This document shows, one piece after another, positions 25,209-33,995 of a DNA stretch of 64,000 nt; position 1 is the stretch's first letter; every line of letters starts with the position of its first letter. Below the pieces are notes generated by a model. The model saw only the letters and a program-made list of their open reading frames with translations, was not told where the DNA came from and did no database searches. Position numbers and translations under genes: made by a program. Origin of the DNA: Sporosarcina sp. BI001-red (lineage in GTDB: Bacteria; Bacillota; Bacilli; Bacillales_A; Planococcaceae); the NCBI RefSeq assembly GCF_003384035.1, contig NZ_QQAK01000016.1:1-64000 (forward strand), read 5' to 3'.

Positions 25209-25255
25209 TGTAAGATACAATTCGGACACTAGTTAAAATTGTGTTGAAGCTTTTC
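25209..25255 (+). repeat. 47-nt repeat, copy 3
   Basis: TGTAAGATACAA followed by ACTAGTTAAAATTGTGTTGAA, matching copies 1 and 2. It sits between the divergent HTH gene and the lipoprotein gene, 154 nt before the latter. A weak fourth relative (GATACAATT) occurs near 26636. Confidence 0.7.
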
Positions 25256-25408
25256 CTTGCAGCGGCGACAGATATCCCAGGAGAATTCGATTAGGATCGC
25301 CCCGGTAGCTTGCCGAGATTCATCATAAGTGAAGTAAACAAATAATTCAGGATACAGTTGTAACTTCTGTCAACCCATCCCGTCTGTATTAAAGAAGGGG
25401 CGGTGTGA

Positions 25409-25960
25409 ATGAAAAAGTTTACTCTTTTAATAGTAGTCGTTGCACTTGTATTAGTGGGATGTATAAAAAATTTTACAAATCCAAAAGATTCATCTTCCAA
25501 AGAGACGGGGTCTCCTATTCAAATTATGTCAGAAGATATGCCGAATGACTTTGGATTTTCTATATCCTTTGGTATTGGAAAGAACAACGAAGTCAACACA
25601 TTCACTGATACAGTGACTAAGGATTTAATAGAAGATGGCACAATAACCACGGATGTGGCCCTAACAGATGAGGAAATGTCTGAGATTTACGAGAAAATGA
25701 AAGAAGTTAATATCACAGAACCCAAAGATTTTTCACCCGAGCCTATAAACGGTTCCATGTGTGAACAAAGTCCATTCGAAGAGGATGAATGGAAAATTAC
25801 GATGAACGGTGAAACCATAACTCATTCTGTTTCAGGGAAACACTGCGAACCTACCTATGATGCACAGCATTTACTTGAGTTACGAAATTTCATAGTTAGT
25901 AAAATTAGAAGTAAGAAAGAATATATAGTACTTCCCGAAGCTAAAGGCGGGTATGACTAA
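25409..25960 (+). CDS. Lipoprotein of unknown function
   Basis: A 183-residue protein with a lipoprotein signal peptide; the lipobox is L-V-G-C with Cys18. The mature part is acidic, begins with a disordered lysine/serine stretch and contains a G-E-T-I-T-H-S-V-S-G strand and a short cysteine-containing loop (S-M-C-E-Q). The second half resembles small extracellular beta-domains seen in many Bacillus lipoproteins. GAAGGGGCGGTG precedes the ATG. It lies next to the 47-nt repeat, which may regulate it. Confidence 0.7.
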   Translation: MKKFTLLIVVVALVLVGCIKNFTNPKDSSSKETGSPIQIMSEDMPNDFGFSISFGIGKNNEVNTFTDTVTKDLIEDGTITTDVALTDEEMSEIYEKMKEVNITEPKDFSPEPINGSMCEQSPFEEDEWKITMNGETITHSVSGKHCEPTYDAQHLLELRNFIVSKIRSKKEYIVLPEAKGGYD

Positions 25961-26094
25961 TTGTTTTCAGGCAGGACTCTGGCCAATCGTTTGGTTGAAA
26001 TGCTCTGCCAATCTCAATAACTCTAAGGTTAATGGGGGATACTAATTTCAATCATTCGAATGAAATTAAAGCAACAAACAGGAGGAATACCGCA

Positions 26095-26514
26095 ATGAAA
26101 CTGCTCACGTTCGAAGAAAACATTCGAAACGTAATTCTTAAGAGAGGAATGACTTATTATAGGGAAGGTAGAGTGGACAATGTTGTGGAAATGCCAGGAA
26201 ATCGGTTTGCCGGGGTAGTGGCGGGAAGTGAAGTGTATGAAGTCGACTGCAAAGTGGATTCGAGTGGAGTGATACTCTATTCCTATTGCACCTGCCCCTA
26301 TGATCTGAGCTCAGTTTGTAAACATGAAGTGGCGTTCTACCTGTATTTGAGGAACACGCTTGAAGTGGTAAAGGACAGTGGTGAGAAAGACGGAGCTGGA
26401 ATGCGACGTGTACTGCTGGATGTGCCGAAATCTGAACTCGTCGACCTACTCATGTTGCTTGCGGATGAAGACGATGAAATTTTGTTGGAAATACATCGGT
26501 TTTTAGAGAGATGA
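26095..26514 (+). CDS. SWIM zinc-finger protein
   Basis: A 139-residue protein with a SWIM motif C-x-C-x(n)-C-x-H: C-T-C-P-Y-D-L-S-S-V-C-K-H (about residues 63-75), preceded by the usual R-G-x-x-Y-Y-R-E-G-R-V segment. SWIM domains bind nucleic acid or protein partners; short versions often accompany a SNF2-type helicase, which is absent here. AGGAGG lies 9 nt before ATG 26095. A terminator follows at 26574. Confidence 0.85.
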   Translation: MKLLTFEENIRNVILKRGMTYYREGRVDNVVEMPGNRFAGVVAGSEVYEVDCKVDSSGVILYSYCTCPYDLSSVCKHEVAFYLYLRNTLEVVKDSGEKDGAGMRRVLLDVPKSELVDLLMLLADEDDEILLEIHRFLER

Positions 26515-26573
26515 ACAGAGTGGCAACTAAACCAAATCTTCTAGTTATGGGGTACATAGATGCTCGATTATTA

Positions 26574-26620
26574 GAAAAAAGCTAGTGTTGATGGATTTTC
26601 ATCATGCACTGGCTTTTTTA
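26574..26620 (+). terminator. Rho-independent terminator
   Basis: AAAAAAGCTAGTG pairs with CACTGGCTTTTTT (one G-U pair), with an inner GATG/CATC stem. Confidence 0.8.
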
Positions 26621-26712
26621 ATATAGTGACAGTGCGGATACAATTTTGACCTGAAGACTGAATGATTTGTGCAGTGTTCAGTGTTTTAAGGGTAGGCTTT
26701 TATTCCAATAGT

Positions 26713-26905
26713 TCACCTCGTTTTTCTCCTTCTCTCTTGTTCTCGTAATGCCGCTTTCGTTACTTCCTCATACTCATTCCTTTACGATGGCTACAAATCT
26801 AACAATAACAGCCTGAATATCAAGACATCATTCCACAGTTTCAGTTTTTCCTCTTCCGTGTTTGGATGAGGTTTGTCATTTCAATGAACTAGAATTCCTT
26901 AAGAT
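26713..26905 (-). pseudogene. Decayed gene of unknown family
   Basis: The minus strand reads PHPNTEEEKLKLWNDVLIF up to a stop, and in another frame E-Y-E-E-V-T-K-A-A-L-R-E-Q-E-R-R-R-K-T-R to a TGA at 26713-26715. Both stretches look like protein, but they are split by stops and a frame change and have no start. I do not recognise the family. Confidence 0.35.
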
Positions 26906-27109
26906 TTATGAGCTTGAACGTGACTTCATCTTGAAACTAGTTAAAATCGATATTGGATTATTCGAAACTCAATGATAGGATAGAGATAAGGAAAAATTTA
27001 TCAATTAAGACTTAATCCGCATGAATAAGTGAACTACATGTACATTTGGGGGATGACTCTCAAACAGCTCCACGAGTGAAGGAAACCAGTGAGAGTTTCT
27101 AAAGTGAAT

Positions 27110-27288
27110 CTGATTTGCCTCCTGACCATCAGAGGATTAGGGAAGGCAAGGATCGCATTCCGTGTTCTGGAGTGTGTTGCGATTCTTGGATTATTGGTAC
27201 GTACGGATAAGCTGTAGCCAGTCATTTTGCTGATTCCACTAATCCTTTACACCCTTATTTTGATGGGAGTATAGGAACTCATTCGTTT
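27110..27288 (+). pseudogene. Degraded copy of the membrane protein gene at 49347
   Basis: The stretch FRVLECVAILGLLVRTDKL aligns with FSVLELVAIPVLLVVPDKL of the intact gene, and after an internal deletion PVILLIPLILYTLILMGV-stop-ELIR aligns with AVILLIPLLIYTPILMVLQELIR. The upstream DNA (26945-27100) also matches 49180-49320, including LDYSKL in both. It has an in-frame TAG and a missing middle part. The rest of 26620-27323 contains no intact gene. Confidence 0.65.
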
Positions 27289-27323
27289 ATACGACATTGA
27301 ATTTGAAAAAGGGAGATTAAAAG

Positions 27324-28052
27324 ATGGTCACTAAAAGTGTAACGCGTGGTTCACTCGCTCTGATTTTAATGAGCTCCCTATTGTTTGGTTGCTCCATGGA
27401 CCAATCGGAACTGAAAAAAGAACGAGGTACGGGTTTGGCGTATAGCGAGTACTTCAAGGGATATGATGGCTTGGATGAAAGGGAGGACGTTACGTATTAC
27501 AAGCCCGTTCAACTGGATGAAGCAGACACTTCCTTGCCGGAGGTAGTTCGGTCTAGGGTGCATGAACTGAATCCAGACAAACTCCCGTTCAATGTCGATG
27601 AAGAGAAAGCCTATCTCGTCACTTCAAAAGACAAAGACGGAAAACTGAGGAATCAGGTCCAGATCAGCTATATCGGGAAAGACGAGTATGAGCAACCGGA
27701 AGCATTCTTGATCATCTCCATCACCGATTCCGATAAAGACCCTTTGGCTTCTTTCGCGGGGACTGACAAGGTGGATACGGTAGGAAACGAATTCAAAAAA
27801 GAGCAGCTGACGGAAGACGTCCCCATTTACCAGCAGATACTTACAACTGACAGTGCACTGATCTACAAGTATTACGAGGAAACTGAAAAAGGAATTGCGA
27901 CTGTTGGGACCTCTGCAAATGAATTCTACACCTATTACAAGGGACACATTTATCACATCGGGTATTGGATCGATAGAGACAAGAAAGACGAGAATATGCA
28001 AGAAACGATGCTGCAACTGGTTCGTGAATACATCCTATCGCCACATGAGTAG
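27324..28052 (+). CDS. Lipoprotein of unknown function
   Basis: A 242-residue protein with a lipoprotein signal: basic N-terminus, LALILMSSLLFGC with Cys23, then S-M-D-Q. The mature domain is acidic and repeatedly mixes strands with charged loops (S-K-D-K-D-G-K-L-R-N-Q-V-Q-I-S-Y). No catalytic motif recognised. AAAGGGAG lies 8-10 nt before the ATG. Likely exported to the outer face of the membrane. Confidence 0.7.
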   Translation: MVTKSVTRGSLALILMSSLLFGCSMDQSELKKERGTGLAYSEYFKGYDGLDEREDVTYYKPVQLDEADTSLPEVVRSRVHELNPDKLPFNVDEEKAYLVTSKDKDGKLRNQVQISYIGKDEYEQPEAFLIISITDSDKDPLASFAGTDKVDTVGNEFKKEQLTEDVPIYQQILTTDSALIYKYYEETEKGIATVGTSANEFYTYYKGHIYHIGYWIDRDKKDENMQETMLQLVREYILSPHE

Positions 28053-28125
28053 TCTAAAGGGGAATAACGAGTTTCTTATTGAGCCCGATAATTAAATGGA
28101 ACGTCATAGGAAAGGGGAAGATGAA

Positions 28126-28341
28126 ATGGATCTTTGGTTGATGATGAAAGACCGTTCCATGGTTCTTTCTTTTTTTATAATTTTTATTCTACTAAGCCTC
28201 TTTCTACTAGTAGCCGCTCGTAAAAAGCGTTCGGAGATGCCTAAAACTTTAACTGTACTCATTACGGTAGTCGGGACGATCATTATTGTTCTATCGCTGT
28301 GTGCAATCGTGATCGCAGGAACGTTTGGATATAATTCTTGA
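28126..28341 (+). CDS. Small membrane protein (71 residues)
   Basis: AAAGGGG lies 8 nt before ATG 28126; the ATG at 28096 has no such site. Two hydrophobic segments (about 11-29 and 43-66) flank a basic loop (ARKKRSEMPK). It lies 73 nt after the lipoprotein gene, so the two may be co-transcribed. Function unknown. Confidence 0.55.
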   Translation: MDLWLMMKDRSMVLSFFIIFILLSLFLLVAARKKRSEMPKTLTVLITVVGTIIIVLSLCAIVIAGTFGYNS

Positions 28342-28344
28342 AAT

Positions 28345-28485
28345 GCACTAAAAGGGTTTGACGACAGGTTTCTGAAACCAACAATTGTGCTTGAAAGTAA
28401 GAATCAGAACTCATCTTATTCTATTGTCGGAGGAAATGTTGGACCTGTATGGGTAGGAGAATGGCTAGGATTCCAATCCTACTAG
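28345..28485 (+). pseudogene. C-terminal relic of an unknown gene
   Basis: A frame without a usable start reads A-L-K-G-F-D-D-R-F-L-K-P-T-I-V-L-E-S-K then NSSYSIVGGNVGPVWVGEWL to TAG at 28483. It has clear protein character but lacks an N-terminus. Family not recognised. Confidence 0.4.
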
Positions 28486-28503
28486 ATTTAGGGAGGGATT
28501 AAA

Positions 28504-29058
28504 GTGTTGAAGTGTTCATTAGTTCCGCATGACAAAAGCTATGCCAAATCCATGTCATCACTCACGTCAGCCCCCAAAGTGAAAGGTGCATTGGGGCTTA
28601 CAGATGAGCAAACTTCGCTTGAAGGAACTCTTAGTTTCATTGAGTTTGTTCAGGAACAAGAAAAGATTGGCAAGCAGTATTCAAGAGTCATCCTAGATGA
28701 AACCGGAGAGTTAATCGGGGTCATCACACTGAAAGATATTGAGCCTACTAAGAAAACTTGCTATATAGGCACGTGGATAGGGCATCCATATTGGGGAAAA
28801 GGATTTAACGCTTTGGCTAAATCTGAAATTCTATACACCGCTTTTACCCTTTTCGATTTGGACTACGTATTTGCTGGAGCAAAGTTATCAAATATCCGTT
28901 CACAAAAAGCTCAAGAAAAGCTTCCTTATATTAGAATCGATGTACAAACGGAATTTCTAGATAATCTTATCAATATGGAGTTGCAATTGAATGAACCGTG
29001 TATGCTGAATGTGATTGAGAGAAAGATGTTTATGAATTGGTATTTAACCCACAACTAA
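28504..29058 (+). CDS. GNAT family N-acetyltransferase (RimJ/RimL type)
   Basis: A 184-residue protein of the RimJ/RimL-like acetyltransferase branch: the acetyl-CoA region reads IGTWIGHPYWGKGFNALAKS, followed by A-G-A-K-L-S-N-I-R-S-Q-K-A-Q-E-K-L. TTG start with GGGAGGG upstream. The substrate (ribosomal protein or small amine) is unknown. Confidence 0.8.
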   Translation: MLKCSLVPHDKSYAKSMSSLTSAPKVKGALGLTDEQTSLEGTLSFIEFVQEQEKIGKQYSRVILDETGELIGVITLKDIEPTKKTCYIGTWIGHPYWGKGFNALAKSEILYTAFTLFDLDYVFAGAKLSNIRSQKAQEKLPYIRIDVQTEFLDNLINMELQLNEPCMLNVIERKMFMNWYLTHN

Positions 29059-29138
29059 ATGTTCTTTTCAAAAATTAGTGCAGGGGGCGTAAGGAATTTT
29101 TCTTGCAAATAGGTAGGTTGTAGAGGTGAGGAATTCAT

Positions 29139-29290
29139 ATGAAAAAGGTGATACTTATAGGTTCAGGGGGGATATGGTAAATCGACACTGGCAAGAAAAT
29201 TAGGTGTAAGGTTGAATATACCTGTTTATCATATGGATGCATTGTTTTAGCAACCTAAAATGGAACACAATTGCGCTGTAAGCGGGCAGA
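29139..29290 (+). pseudogene. Broken FlaR-type ATPase/kinase (DNA topology modulation protein family)
   Basis: GGTGAGG precedes ATG 29139. The frame starts MKKVILIGSGG and then, after a one-base insertion in a G-run, continues Y-G-K-S-T-L-A-R-K-L-G and IPVYHMDALF to a TAG. This is the Walker A region and following strand of P-loop kinases annotated as topology modulation protein. Everything after about 45 residues is lost. Confidence 0.7.
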
Positions 29291-29362
29291 TTTTTGTTGG
29301 AAGAGAATACTTTAGTATCGTCGACTAGCTTCTCTGTAAATATAAAAAGTGGGAGGGCACCT

Positions 29363-29926
29363 ATGAGTAAATGGAAAACGATAAAAACAGAGTATCTTCA
29401 TAAAAGTCCTTATGGGAATATAAGAAAAGATAGGTGTGAACTTCCTAATGGTAATATGATAGATGATTATTATGTAAATGAATACGCCGATTGGTTAAAT
29501 GCAGTCGTCGTCACTAAAGACCAAAAGATTGTGTTAGTAGAACAATACCGCCATGCAGGAGGAGATTTTTTCGTAGAAGTCCCTGCTGGAAAAATAGAAA
29601 GCAATGAAACGGCCGAAGCAGGTTTAACTCGGGAAGTACGGGAAGAGACCGGTTATACCTCCTTAAGAAAGCCTATATTACTTGGGGAATTCATGGTGAA
29701 TCCAGCTATACAAACTAATAAAGTTAAAACCTTTTTACTCCTAGAAGCGTTTAAAGCGTATGAGCAGGATTTGGATGATACTGAAGATATAAAAGTTAGA
29801 TTATATGATTTTGATTTCTTTGGAAAGCAAATACTAACCAATCAAATCAACACACAATTATTTACGGTAACCGCTTATTTTTTAGCTAAAGACTTTATCC
29901 ATGAACACTTGTCTGAAAAAAGTTGA
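29363..29926 (+). CDS. NUDIX hydrolase, ADP-ribose pyrophosphatase type
   Basis: A 187-residue protein with the NUDIX box G-K-I-E-S-N-E-T-A-E-A-G-L-T-R-E-V-R-E-E-T-G-Y, preceded by V-E-Q-Y-R-H-A-G-G-D-F-F-V-E-V-P-A-G, the pattern of ADP-ribose pyrophosphatases. It would hydrolyse ADP-ribose or related sugar nucleotides. GGGAGGG lies 6 nt before ATG 29363; the frame extends upstream but without start signals. Confidence 0.85.
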   Translation: MSKWKTIKTEYLHKSPYGNIRKDRCELPNGNMIDDYYVNEYADWLNAVVVTKDQKIVLVEQYRHAGGDFFVEVPAGKIESNETAEAGLTREVREETGYTSLRKPILLGEFMVNPAIQTNKVKTFLLLEAFKAYEQDLDDTEDIKVRLYDFDFFGKQILTNQINTQLFTVTAYFLAKDFIHEHLSEKS

Positions 29927-30265
29927 TGCGATCCATAAGTTTTTCTATCAATAAGTGAATGTGCTGCAATTGCCTTTGATAACCTAAGAATAGTCGTAGG
30001 AGAAGGTCATTCTTATGAGTTCTCATGCGCTTGTGGTGGAAGAATATGGGGTACTTAGTAACACGCACACTAGACACAATTTTGAATTGGAACGGTATCG
30101 TTAGTTTACATATAGTTTAGATAACACCTTCAATCTATATTTAAGACGTATCCCTAGATAGGAGAAAGACATGCAATTATCACAATTCTATATAGATTAT
30201 TATATCTAATGATCAGTTTAGATAGGATGAGAACTAACCAATTTAAATTAGAAAGGTAGATCTTT
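29927..30265. other. Intergenic region
   Basis: AT-rich, with no supported gene, terminator or promoter. AGAAAGG before ATG 30266 serves the GrpB gene. Confidence 0.4.
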
Positions 30266-30781
30266 ATGGAGTCCGAAAGAAAAGTGGAGGTACTTCCTTA
30301 CTCATCAACATGGCCAACCGAATTTCAGAATGAAGCCGGTGCGTTACAAAAGATTTTTGGTTCGGAGCTACTAGAAGTCCATCATATCGGCAGTACAGCA
30401 GTGGTTGGATTGTCTGCAAAGCCGGTGATCGATCTGTTGCTAGTCGTTCAATCGATTTCACGTGTCGATGAATGGAATGAGGCGATGCGTGATATTGGGT
30501 ATGAAGCTAAAGGTGAAAATGGAATTGAAGGAAGACGCTACTTTCAAAAGGGTAGCAATGCGAGGAGTCATCACGTTCACGTCTTTGAAAAAGGAAGTCC
30601 TGCCATTACTCGTCATCTTTTGTTTCGAGATTTTTTAAGAGCGCATCCTGCTCGCGCGATGGAATATGGAGAGTTGAAAACACGATTAGCCGGGCAATAT
30701 CCGTATGACATCGAGAAGTATATAGATGGGAAATCAGATATAATCCGACGAATTGAATCTGACGCAGCCCAGTGGTCTTGA
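30266..30781 (+). CDS. GrpB family protein (intact copy)
   Basis: A 171-residue GrpB/UPF0157 protein, a branch of the nucleotidyltransferase superfamily. The diagnostic segment is H-H-I-G-S-T-A-V-x-G-L-x-A-K-P-V-I-D-L-L-L-V-V, followed by H-H-V-H-V-F-x-x-G-S-P and the F-R-D-F-L-R-A-H-P block. The cellular role is unknown; some are fused to dephospho-CoA kinase. The acetyltransferase gene follows 110 nt later. The block GrpB-GNAT is duplicated at 37578-38519. Confidence 0.9.
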   Translation: MESERKVEVLPYSSTWPTEFQNEAGALQKIFGSELLEVHHIGSTAVVGLSAKPVIDLLLVVQSISRVDEWNEAMRDIGYEAKGENGIEGRRYFQKGSNARSHHVHVFEKGSPAITRHLLFRDFLRAHPARAMEYGELKTRLAGQYPYDIEKYIDGKSDIIRRIESDAAQWS

Positions 30782-30891
30782 TAATCGTTTGAAGTGGTGG
30801 ATTTCTGTCCATGATACGGCAGAAAAAATCTAGAAATGGTTCTAAGTTGTATGGTACATAAGAGCGTCATACTGTGAAAGAGGTAGCACTG

Positions 30892-31338
30892 ATGAAATAT
30901 GACATCTTACACGTAAGCGAAGAAAATAGAACAGAGATGCTAGCATTACGTGTGGCAAAAAATCAGCGGGGCTTTATCGAAACAATAGAAGAATGCCTAG
31001 CAGAAGCCGAGCAATGGAAGGAATTTCGTCCAGTTGGTTTGTATGTCGATAACGAGCCTGTTGGCTTTGCGATGTATGGTTCCTTAAAGGATAGCCAGGA
31101 AGGCAACAATCTTTGGATTGATAGAATCCTGATCGATGAGCAGTTTCAAAGTAGAGGTTTCGGGCGTATGTTTATGAAGTTGCTAATTGAGCGGGTGCTG
31201 AAGGAATATGGGGAGCAACCGATTTACTTGAGTGTTTTTACAAAGAATCGGGGTGCAGTACACTTGTATGAAACGCTCGGTTTTGTATTTATCGGAGAAT
31301 ATGATACAGCTGGTGAAGAGATTATGCGGAAGGGGTAG
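30892..31338 (+). CDS. GNAT acetyltransferase, BltD/diamine acetyltransferase-like (copy 1)
   Basis: A 148-residue protein close to the spermine/spermidine acetyltransferase group: E-E-N-R-x-E-M-L-A-L-R-V-A-K-N-Q-R-G-F-I-E-T-I-E-E-C-L near the start, I-D-E-Q-F-Q-S-R-G-F-G-R as acetyl-CoA loop and A-V-H-L-Y-E-T-L-G-F at the end. AAAGAGG lies before ATG 30892. Polyamine is the likely substrate by family. Confidence 0.85.
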   Translation: MKYDILHVSEENRTEMLALRVAKNQRGFIETIEECLAEAEQWKEFRPVGLYVDNEPVGFAMYGSLKDSQEGNNLWIDRILIDEQFQSRGFGRMFMKLLIERVLKEYGEQPIYLSVFTKNRGAVHLYETLGFVFIGEYDTAGEEIMRKG

Positions 31339-31396
31339 TAATAATGGCTTGAATAGAAGTTCTGGCAGATCCATTTGAAGAGGATCAAAAGGATGG

Positions 31397-31648
31397 ATGG
31401 AACAGTTTAAGGGGCGTTCAGATAATAAGGAGTCTGAAATGTGGTTACCTCTTAGCTCCACTGGTGAAATGATGAATACTCAGTTCGAAACAACTTTGGA
31501 TCGATTTAGTGGTCTGGAAGATGTATGGGAAGGCCCACTGTATGTTTGTACTACGGCAGATCGATTCGATGAGTCCGAGGGGCCCATCTACAATAAGTAT
31601 CCAAATGGAATGGGATCGAATGTATTCATTGGTGGAATTGAGAGGTGA
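31397..31648 (+). CDS. Hypothetical protein or C-terminal relic (83 residues)
   Basis: Coding character is good in the second half (E-D-V-W-E-G-P-L-Y-V-C-T-T-A-D-R-F-D, then IYNKYPNGMGSNVFIGG), but the start lacks a clear ribosome binding site and the first part is unconvincing. It may be the tail of a larger lost protein. No family recognised. Confidence 0.35.
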   Translation: MEQFKGRSDNKESEMWLPLSSTGEMMNTQFETTLDRFSGLEDVWEGPLYVCTTADRFDESEGPIYNKYPNGMGSNVFIGGIER

Positions 31649-31736
31649 TTTGGAAGCCAGCGCGTCACATGCAAGTACCAATATTCAGGAGGAGACGTGA
31701 GGGACGCCATCAAACACCTGTCGATAAACACAAATA

Positions 31737-31785
31737 AAAGCAACCTTCCTACGCTCAAATAGGCGCAGGTAGGTTGCTTTTTTCT
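31737..31785 (+). terminator. Rho-independent terminator
   Basis: AAGCAACCT pairs with AGGTTGCTT, with an inner CCT-ACGC/GCGC-AGG stem and a T-run. Its outer stem matches that of the terminator at 4391. Confidence 0.8.
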
Positions 31786-31976
31786 CATAAAGATGCACAG
31801 ATTGGAGACGAAGTTCGTTTATTGGCGGATCAGTTGTCAAGTAACTTTTGAAAGAAGGAAGCTACATGGACATCTTGAACGCAGCTAAATGGAATTACAA
31901 AGCACCGTTTATATGAATCAACCTAGTTAATTCAACAGTGTTTGGGGCTATGCGGTGCCCCGTGATACTTAGGGGT

Positions 31977-32747
31977 TTACGCTCCTAACACTAAAGTTGC
32001 CAACATATAGACGGATGATGCGATGGTGATAATTGCAATCAGTAATTTTAACTGAGGTATCGGAACTTTGTTTGCAATCCGTGTACCCATTAGAATTCCG
32101 AGCACAGAGCCAATCAAGCTGGCGACAATTAGTATCGCGGTCGAGTCCATAGTGGCACGGGAGAAGTAACCTGCCATGGAAGGGATGGCAATAATGACGG
32201 AGTTCAAGAGACCTACGCCGACCGCCACTCTAATGTTGACGCCAAGACTCGCTAGCAACGGTACCAATAATATCGGTCCGCCAGCTCCTGTTAGCGCGCA
32301 GATGACTGCTGTCAAAAATCCAAGTAGCATAACGAATAAGCGATGATCTAATAGAGATGAACGCTTTTGCTCGGCATCTGCCCTATTTTTCTTAAACAGA
32401 ATGGATAATCCCGCGAGCAGGACGAATAGATAAAGGAAAAGCTTTACTAGGAAAACGGATGTTAAGACATTGATTTGAACACCTAAAAAAGCTCCAGGAA
32501 GGCTGCCGATACTTAAAAATAGGGCAATTTTCAAATCCATGTGCTTCATCTTCCAATAAGAGTAGGCTCCGAGGACGCCTGAGACGGCAAACGCTAAAAA
32601 ACTCAGTGCAAGGGAGTCATGTACAGGCATGTGTAAAAAACCAACGTAAATTAATGGCAATAGGAAACCGGCAATCCCGGATATCCCTAAAAAGATGCCA
32701 ATCACCAAGTTGGCAAGTAAGACGATACAAAAAAGAAGAATGGACAT
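31977..32747 (-). CDS. TauE/SafE family sulfite exporter-like permease
   Basis: A 256-residue membrane protein with about eight hydrophobic segments. Family features are the early G-I-S-G-I-A-G-F-L-L-P and the mid-protein A-L-T-G-A-G-G-P-I-L-L-V-P-L-L, repeated with opposite topology, and L-P-G-A-F-L-G. Members are thought to export sulfur-containing organic anions. GAGGT lies 7 nt before ATG 32747. No sulfur-pathway genes are adjacent. Confidence 0.85.
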   Translation of the reverse strand: MSILLFCIVLLANLVIGIFLGISGIAGFLLPLIYVGFLHMPVHDSLALSFLAFAVSGVLGAYSYWKMKHMDLKIALFLSIGSLPGAFLGVQINVLTSVFLVKLFLYLFVLLAGLSILFKKNRADAEQKRSSLLDHRLFVMLLGFLTAVICALTGAGGPILLVPLLASLGVNIRVAVGVGLLNSVIIAIPSMAGYFSRATMDSTAILIVASLIGSVLGILMGTRIANKVPIPQLKLLIAIITIASSVYMLATLVLGA

Positions 32748-33107
32748 AAGTTAGACCTCGATTGTTCTTACCCCTAGTAAAGGACTGAATGCACCTGTGC
32801 ACCGCACAACTCAGACACTAATGGGAGTTATTTTTAATCTTTGTGGTTTACAGGTAATGTACCACTCGTGACCTGTTTTTTACCACCCAGTGACATAGAG
32901 TGTACCAGTGAGGGACAATAACCTTTGCTACTTTAGACTTTCTGGATAATTAAAGGGAATAAATATACTTTTCAGAAATGGAAGTGTTATACTTGATACA
33001 CAAACTTGGCTAATTCGTAATAAAGACTTTATGCCGTAAACGGACCACTGATAATGGAATAATTCCGTCACACCATATTGTAATGAAAAAGATAGGGGGT
33101 AGTATAT
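32748..33107. other. Intergenic region with a short dispersed motif
   Basis: No supported gene. ATGCCGTAAACGGACCA at 33031-33047 belongs to a short motif that recurs at 43381 and, inverted, at 35627. Confidence 0.4.
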
Positions 33108-33257
33108 ATGGGGATTCCAAAACAAAAAATCAGAAGTGTCTTAGAGAAAGTTACGAGAAATATACAAATCCATGAATCTGTACTACTTAAGGAAAACTCT
33201 AGCGGAGATTTTTCATATCATCATGACGATCTACATAAGGACAATTTTGCGATATAA
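33108..33257 (+). CDS. Small hypothetical protein (49 residues)
   Basis: GGGGG lies 8 nt before ATG 33108. The product is soluble, basic at the start (KQKIRSVLEKVTRNIQ) and histidine-rich near the end (YHHDDLHKDN). It precedes the SAP-domain gene by 30 nt and may be in its transcript. Confidence 0.4.
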   Translation: MGIPKQKIRSVLEKVTRNIQIHESVLLKENSSGDFSYHHDDLHKDNFAI

Positions 33258-33287
33258 ATTGAATATAAAATAGGGGTAGGGTATAAA

Positions 33288-33851
33288 GTGAGGCCTGAAT
33301 TAGAAAAAGAATTAAATGTAAATGAATTTCAAGATTTTTATTGGTTGAAAGAAGAATTACAAACCTTTTGCAAAGAACATGGTATGAGTGCGTCTGGTTC
33401 TAAAATTGAAATCATAGACAGAATTTCAATATTTCTTGAAACAGGAAAAATACAAAAGCCAATCAGGAAAAGAAGTCCTTCCTTGCAAGAAATAAAATTG
33501 GAAGAGTTAGGATTAGATACGGTAATTATAGAAAACCATCGTTGTAGTCAAGTAGTTAGAGCTTTCTTTAAATCAGTAATTCCTAAATTTCATTTCTCCA
33601 CGTATATTCAAAATTATTTCAAAGAAAATATAGGGAAAACGTATCAGGATGTTGTGGATGCATGGTACGAGGAAGAGGTAAGGAAAAAGGACCCATTCTA
33701 CAAAAGAAAAATAGGTTCACAATTTGAATACAACCAATTTACTAGAGATTATTTTGCGGATCCTAAAAACAATAATAAAAACAGAGAAGATGCAATTGAA
33801 GCTTGGAATGTTATTAAAGCTTTACCTGGCAGCAATAAATATAAAAGATAA
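33288..33851 (+). CDS. SAP domain protein with C-terminal DUF6434
   Basis: A 187-residue protein. Residues about 13-55 form a SAP-like helix-turn-helix (LKEELQTFCKEHGMSASGSK), a motif that binds DNA in many proteins. The C-terminal half (FHFSTYIQNYFKENIGKTYQ, then D-A-W-Y-E-E-E, then Q-F-E-Y-N-Q-F-T-R-D-Y-F) matches DUF6434. GTG start with AGGG upstream. Function unknown; DNA binding is inferred from the SAP part only. Confidence 0.8.
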   Translation: MRPELEKELNVNEFQDFYWLKEELQTFCKEHGMSASGSKIEIIDRISIFLETGKIQKPIRKRSPSLQEIKLEELGLDTVIIENHRCSQVVRAFFKSVIPKFHFSTYIQNYFKENIGKTYQDVVDAWYEEEVRKKDPFYKRKIGSQFEYNQFTRDYFADPKNNNKNREDAIEAWNVIKALPGSNKYKR

Positions 33852-33995
33852 AAATTTCGCATCACTTTTTTTAGTATAACTAGTACTTAAAAGTACTGTT
33901 ACAGAATTGGGCAGATTTGTTGCGATTATGAAACGATTCACTATATCGTTCTGTCTCTATTAGTAAGAATTTTCAGTACGAACGGAGGTATAGGA

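Noticed and set aside
27624..28016. A 130-codon minus-strand frame under the lipoprotein gene
   Set aside because: It is complementary to a lipoprotein with a clear signal peptide and start.
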